DNA of 52,464 bases from assembly GCF_002632465.1 (NCBI RefSeq), contig NZ_NIBS01000021.1, forward strand, positions 1 to 52,464, read 5' to 3'. Shown in pieces: positions 50,703-52,464 of this stretch (within the stretch, counting starts at the first letter, position 1; each line of letters starts with the position of its first letter). The position numbers and the translations under genes are program-made. The stretch is from Xenorhabdus budapestensis (GTDB lineage: Bacteria; Pseudomonadota; Gammaproteobacteria; Enterobacterales; Enterobacteriaceae). The notes below the pieces were generated by a model that saw nothing but the letters and a program-made list of their open reading frames with translations, did no database searches and was not told the origin of the DNA.

Positions 50703-51641
50703 TTAAAGGGTATAAGCAATAGCATTAAATTCATCGGCAAGCGCTTGATAACTTCCTTGCGTTATTTTTGATTTTATCGCCTGATTCTGAGTGCAATTAA
50801 CCAGGTTATAGGCGTTGATATCAATATTACGCCCAATGACAACCCCTTCTCTTAATATCGGCGTCATTTTCTGATGTGCAATAATATAGAGCGTATTGGC
50901 AATATGTTGTCTCGCCTTTGGGTTGACCTCTTCACAGAACATCACGTAGCGTTCTATGGCCTCAAACACCGACGAGGCGTGCAGGGTCGATACAACAAAC
51001 ATCGTAAGAGAAGCCTTTAAAACTTCGTGTGCCGTTTGACCATCACGTATCTCACCCAACAGTAAACATGACGCGCCCGTTCGCCACGCTTTCTTGGTTG
51101 CTGATGAGTAGGTTTCATCCTGCCCGACTTCAAGTTGCATACAGCGCCCCTCTCCATGCCTCCCGTTCAGTAACGTTTCTATCGGGTCTTCTATAGAAAC
51201 GCCAAAACTCGCGGTAGTTTCAATTCTGTGGCGAAGCACTGAGGCAGCCGTCGTCGTTTTCCCACAGCCCATTTCACCGGCAATCAGGCAAAGGCCGGTT
51301 GCACTAGAACGCACTACAGAACGTCTTAGATGCGTGGTAAAGGGAATATCACTGAATTGGACGTGACTGGCGGGCGTTTGACGAATAACAAAACTGACGC
51401 CGTCAAATAGATTACAAATAACGGTAATTCGATAAAGCCGGGTGTCATATTGTAGGGAAAATTCGGTCTTATGGGTGCTGAGATAAATTTCGTAGCATTT
51501 ATTTTTAAGTGAACCGGCATCTTCCCGGTAGACGTCCGGCAAATCGGTCAAAAATGCGGCAACGCCTTGCAGCCCTTTAACCTCGGCAAACCCCTCACCA
51601 ATATATAAATCAATAAAGCTAAGCTCTCTTAATGTGTTCAT
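50703..51641 (-). CDS. Second pilus ATPase, PilT (retraction)-like
   Basis: A 312-residue secretion NTPase with Walker A GEMGCGKTTTA near residues 127-137, an Asp box (VSIEDPIETL), Walker B (CLLLGEIRDGQT) and a His-box equivalent (TMFVVSTLHASS). It lacks the GspE cysteine motif. Length and order resemble PilT/PilU retraction motors rather than PilQ. R64 thin-pilus clusters do not carry such a gene. Its place between pilS and pilV suggests it belongs to this pilus and makes it retractile. Confidence 0.85.
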   Translation of the reverse strand: MNTLRELSFIDLYIGEGFAEVKGLQGVAAFLTDLPDVYREDAGSLKNKCYEIYLSTHKTEFSLQYDTRLYRITVICNLFDGVSFVIRQTPASHVQFSDIPFTTHLRRSVVRSSATGLCLIAGEMGCGKTTTAASVLRHRIETTASFGVSIEDPIETLLNGRHGEGRCMQLEVGQDETYSSATKKAWRTGASCLLLGEIRDGQTAHEVLKASLTMFVVSTLHASSVFEAIERYVMFCEEVNPKARQHIANTLYIIAHQKMTPILREGVVIGRNIDINAYNLVNCTQNQAIKSKITQGSYQALADEFNAIAYTL

Positions 51642-51694
51642 TTTTCAACCTTAATTCATGCCCCGGATAACGGGCATGAATTATTATGTTTACC

Positions 51695-52198
51695 TTATGA
51701 TTTGGTTGTAAATGTGACGCTATTATTATCAGTCGTGCAGGCGGAAGTCGCCATGACTGCGGTGACTTCACCAGTGAAAGACTGAGCGTTAATTTTTGTT
51801 GATGCCATTTCAGAAGTCCCTAACTTCTGTGCCAGATTGATACAGTCCTTATTGGATAACATGGTATCAGTAATAGAAAAGCCGATACCGGCACCTTTTA
51901 CGATAATCTCTCCCCCTGAACGGTTGTTGATAGTGCTTCCTGAAAATGAAACGTTGCTGGGTAATGCACCGGCACTAATTAAAGCCTGGTTATAATCGGA
52001 GGTTCCATAACCACTGCTTGCCCGCATATTTTTAGTTTCGTTGATCAGGTTGCTGATTAATGTCACTTCATTGGCAGCATAAAATTTAGTGTATCCCACA
52101 TAAGACAACGCCATTACCACCGCAATAATAACCAGCGTAATGCCAATTGAGACCACAGAGTCAGTAATGTTAGCGATACCCCGTTTCATATTCTTCAA
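51695..52198 (-). CDS. pilS: PilS, major type IVB prepilin
   Basis: A 167-residue prepilin: short leader (KNMKRG) then a hydrophobic N-terminal helix (IANITDSVVSIGITLVIIAV), and a C-terminal globular domain with a Cys pair (CINLAQ near residue 120, ACTTD near 155), the usual D-region disulfide. Size fits a mature type IVB pilin of about 160. The start may be TTG at 52198 (AAGGA 6 bases upstream) or the ATG three codons later. Across the circular junction it follows pilR. Confidence 0.9.
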   Translation of the reverse strand: MKNMKRGIANITDSVVSIGITLVIIAVVMALSYVGYTKFYAANEVTLISNLINETKNMRASSGYGTSDYNQALISAGALPSNVSFSGSTINNRSGGEIIVKGAGIGFSITDTMLSNKDCINLAQKLGTSEMASTKINAQSFTGEVTAVMATSACTTDNNSVTFTTKS

Positions 52199-52282
52199 AA
52201 TATATCCTTAAAAAATGAGTTTAAATTTTTACAAACAGCATAGCGTACAAGAATAATCCAAACGGCTAGGGGCTGTTTCGGC

Positions 52283-52392
52283 ATTTCGTCATATTCATAA
52301 TTTTAATCTCGGTATTCTTTATCTCCGTGATTCATTGAATACTGTTAGTGGAAAAAGTCTTATTGAATTAAATCAGATATTATTAAGATGAG
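52283..52392. repeat. 110-bp tandem repeat, unit 1 (between pilS and pilR)
   Basis: Second copy of the unit at 26-135, joined head to tail across the circular junction. It carries a dead copy of the pilR C-terminal codons with its own stop. Divergence of about 10% shows the duplication is not an assembly artefact. Confidence 0.85.
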
Positions 52393-52464
52393 ATTTCGTC
52401 ATATTCATAATTTTAATCTCTGGGTTCTTTATCTCCGTTATCCATTGAATACTGTTAGTGGAAA
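52368..52464. repeat. Terminal direct repeat (circular overlap), right copy
   Basis: Identical to bases 1-97; see the left copy. Annotated features should be counted once. Confidence 0.9.

Overview
The window reads as one complete circular plasmid. Bases 1-97 are identical to bases 52368-52464, so the unique circle is about 52,367 bp, and closing it joins pilR (88-1164) to pilS (51695-52198) into one uninterrupted pilus operon. The host is a gamma-proteobacterium. The moderately AT-rich composition, a plasmid H-NS, an Rpn/YhgA-type nuclease, a Tn3 relic and an IncI/L/M-type replicon suggest an enteric, possibly Morganellaceae (Xenorhabdus/Photorhabdus-like). That taxonomic call is inference.

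Transfer (minus strand, 19558 down to 1, then 52198 down to 44226): a NusG/ActX-like antiterminator and a ribbon-helix-helix protein head a full VirB-type secretion system (virB1-virB11, with virB7 and an entry-exclusion lipoprotein), then a VirD4-like coupling protein split into two genes. The same strand continues without a recognised terminator into a type IVB (R64 thin-pilus-like) cluster: pilL, N, O, P, Q, R, S, a second PilT-like ATPase, pilV, pilM, pilU, pilT. It ends in a fimbrial-like exported protein, a TrbM/KikA-like protein, topB and ssb. This could make a mating channel and a mating-aggregate pilus from one co-oriented region of about 28 kb. A 58-residue VirB11-like mini-gene sits between virB10 and virB11.

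Mobilisation and stability (38-43.5 kb): a MOBP-type relaxase with LPD7 domain and a MobC-like accessory gene face a divergent stbABC operon. An oriT candidate and an array of 7-bp direct repeats at about 12-bp spacing lie between them. A second gene is nested in another frame inside the relaxase gene. A StbD-like antitoxin without a toxin lies beyond.

Replication (36.2-38.0 kb): an IncI/L/M-type RepA, a short overlapping leader peptide, and a counter-transcribed antisense RNA whose promoter, UUGGCG-complement loop and terminator are all visible. Partition (29.1-30.5 kb): ParA/ParF and an RHH ParG-like protein, with a repeated GTAATnnTACACA box in front of each cistron.

Accessory region (19.8-36 kb): three related XRE regulators with dyads upstream, an H-NS-like protein, a classical autotransporter convergent with three unrecognised genes (two probably Ig-like beta proteins), and a pile of mobile-element scars. 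The scars are a Tn3-type resolvase and tnpA stub flanking a three-gene phd-orf-parE module, an ISAs1-type relic, a complete group II intron and an Rpn nuclease gene. No tRNA, rRNA, CRISPR array or antibiotic-resistance gene was seen.
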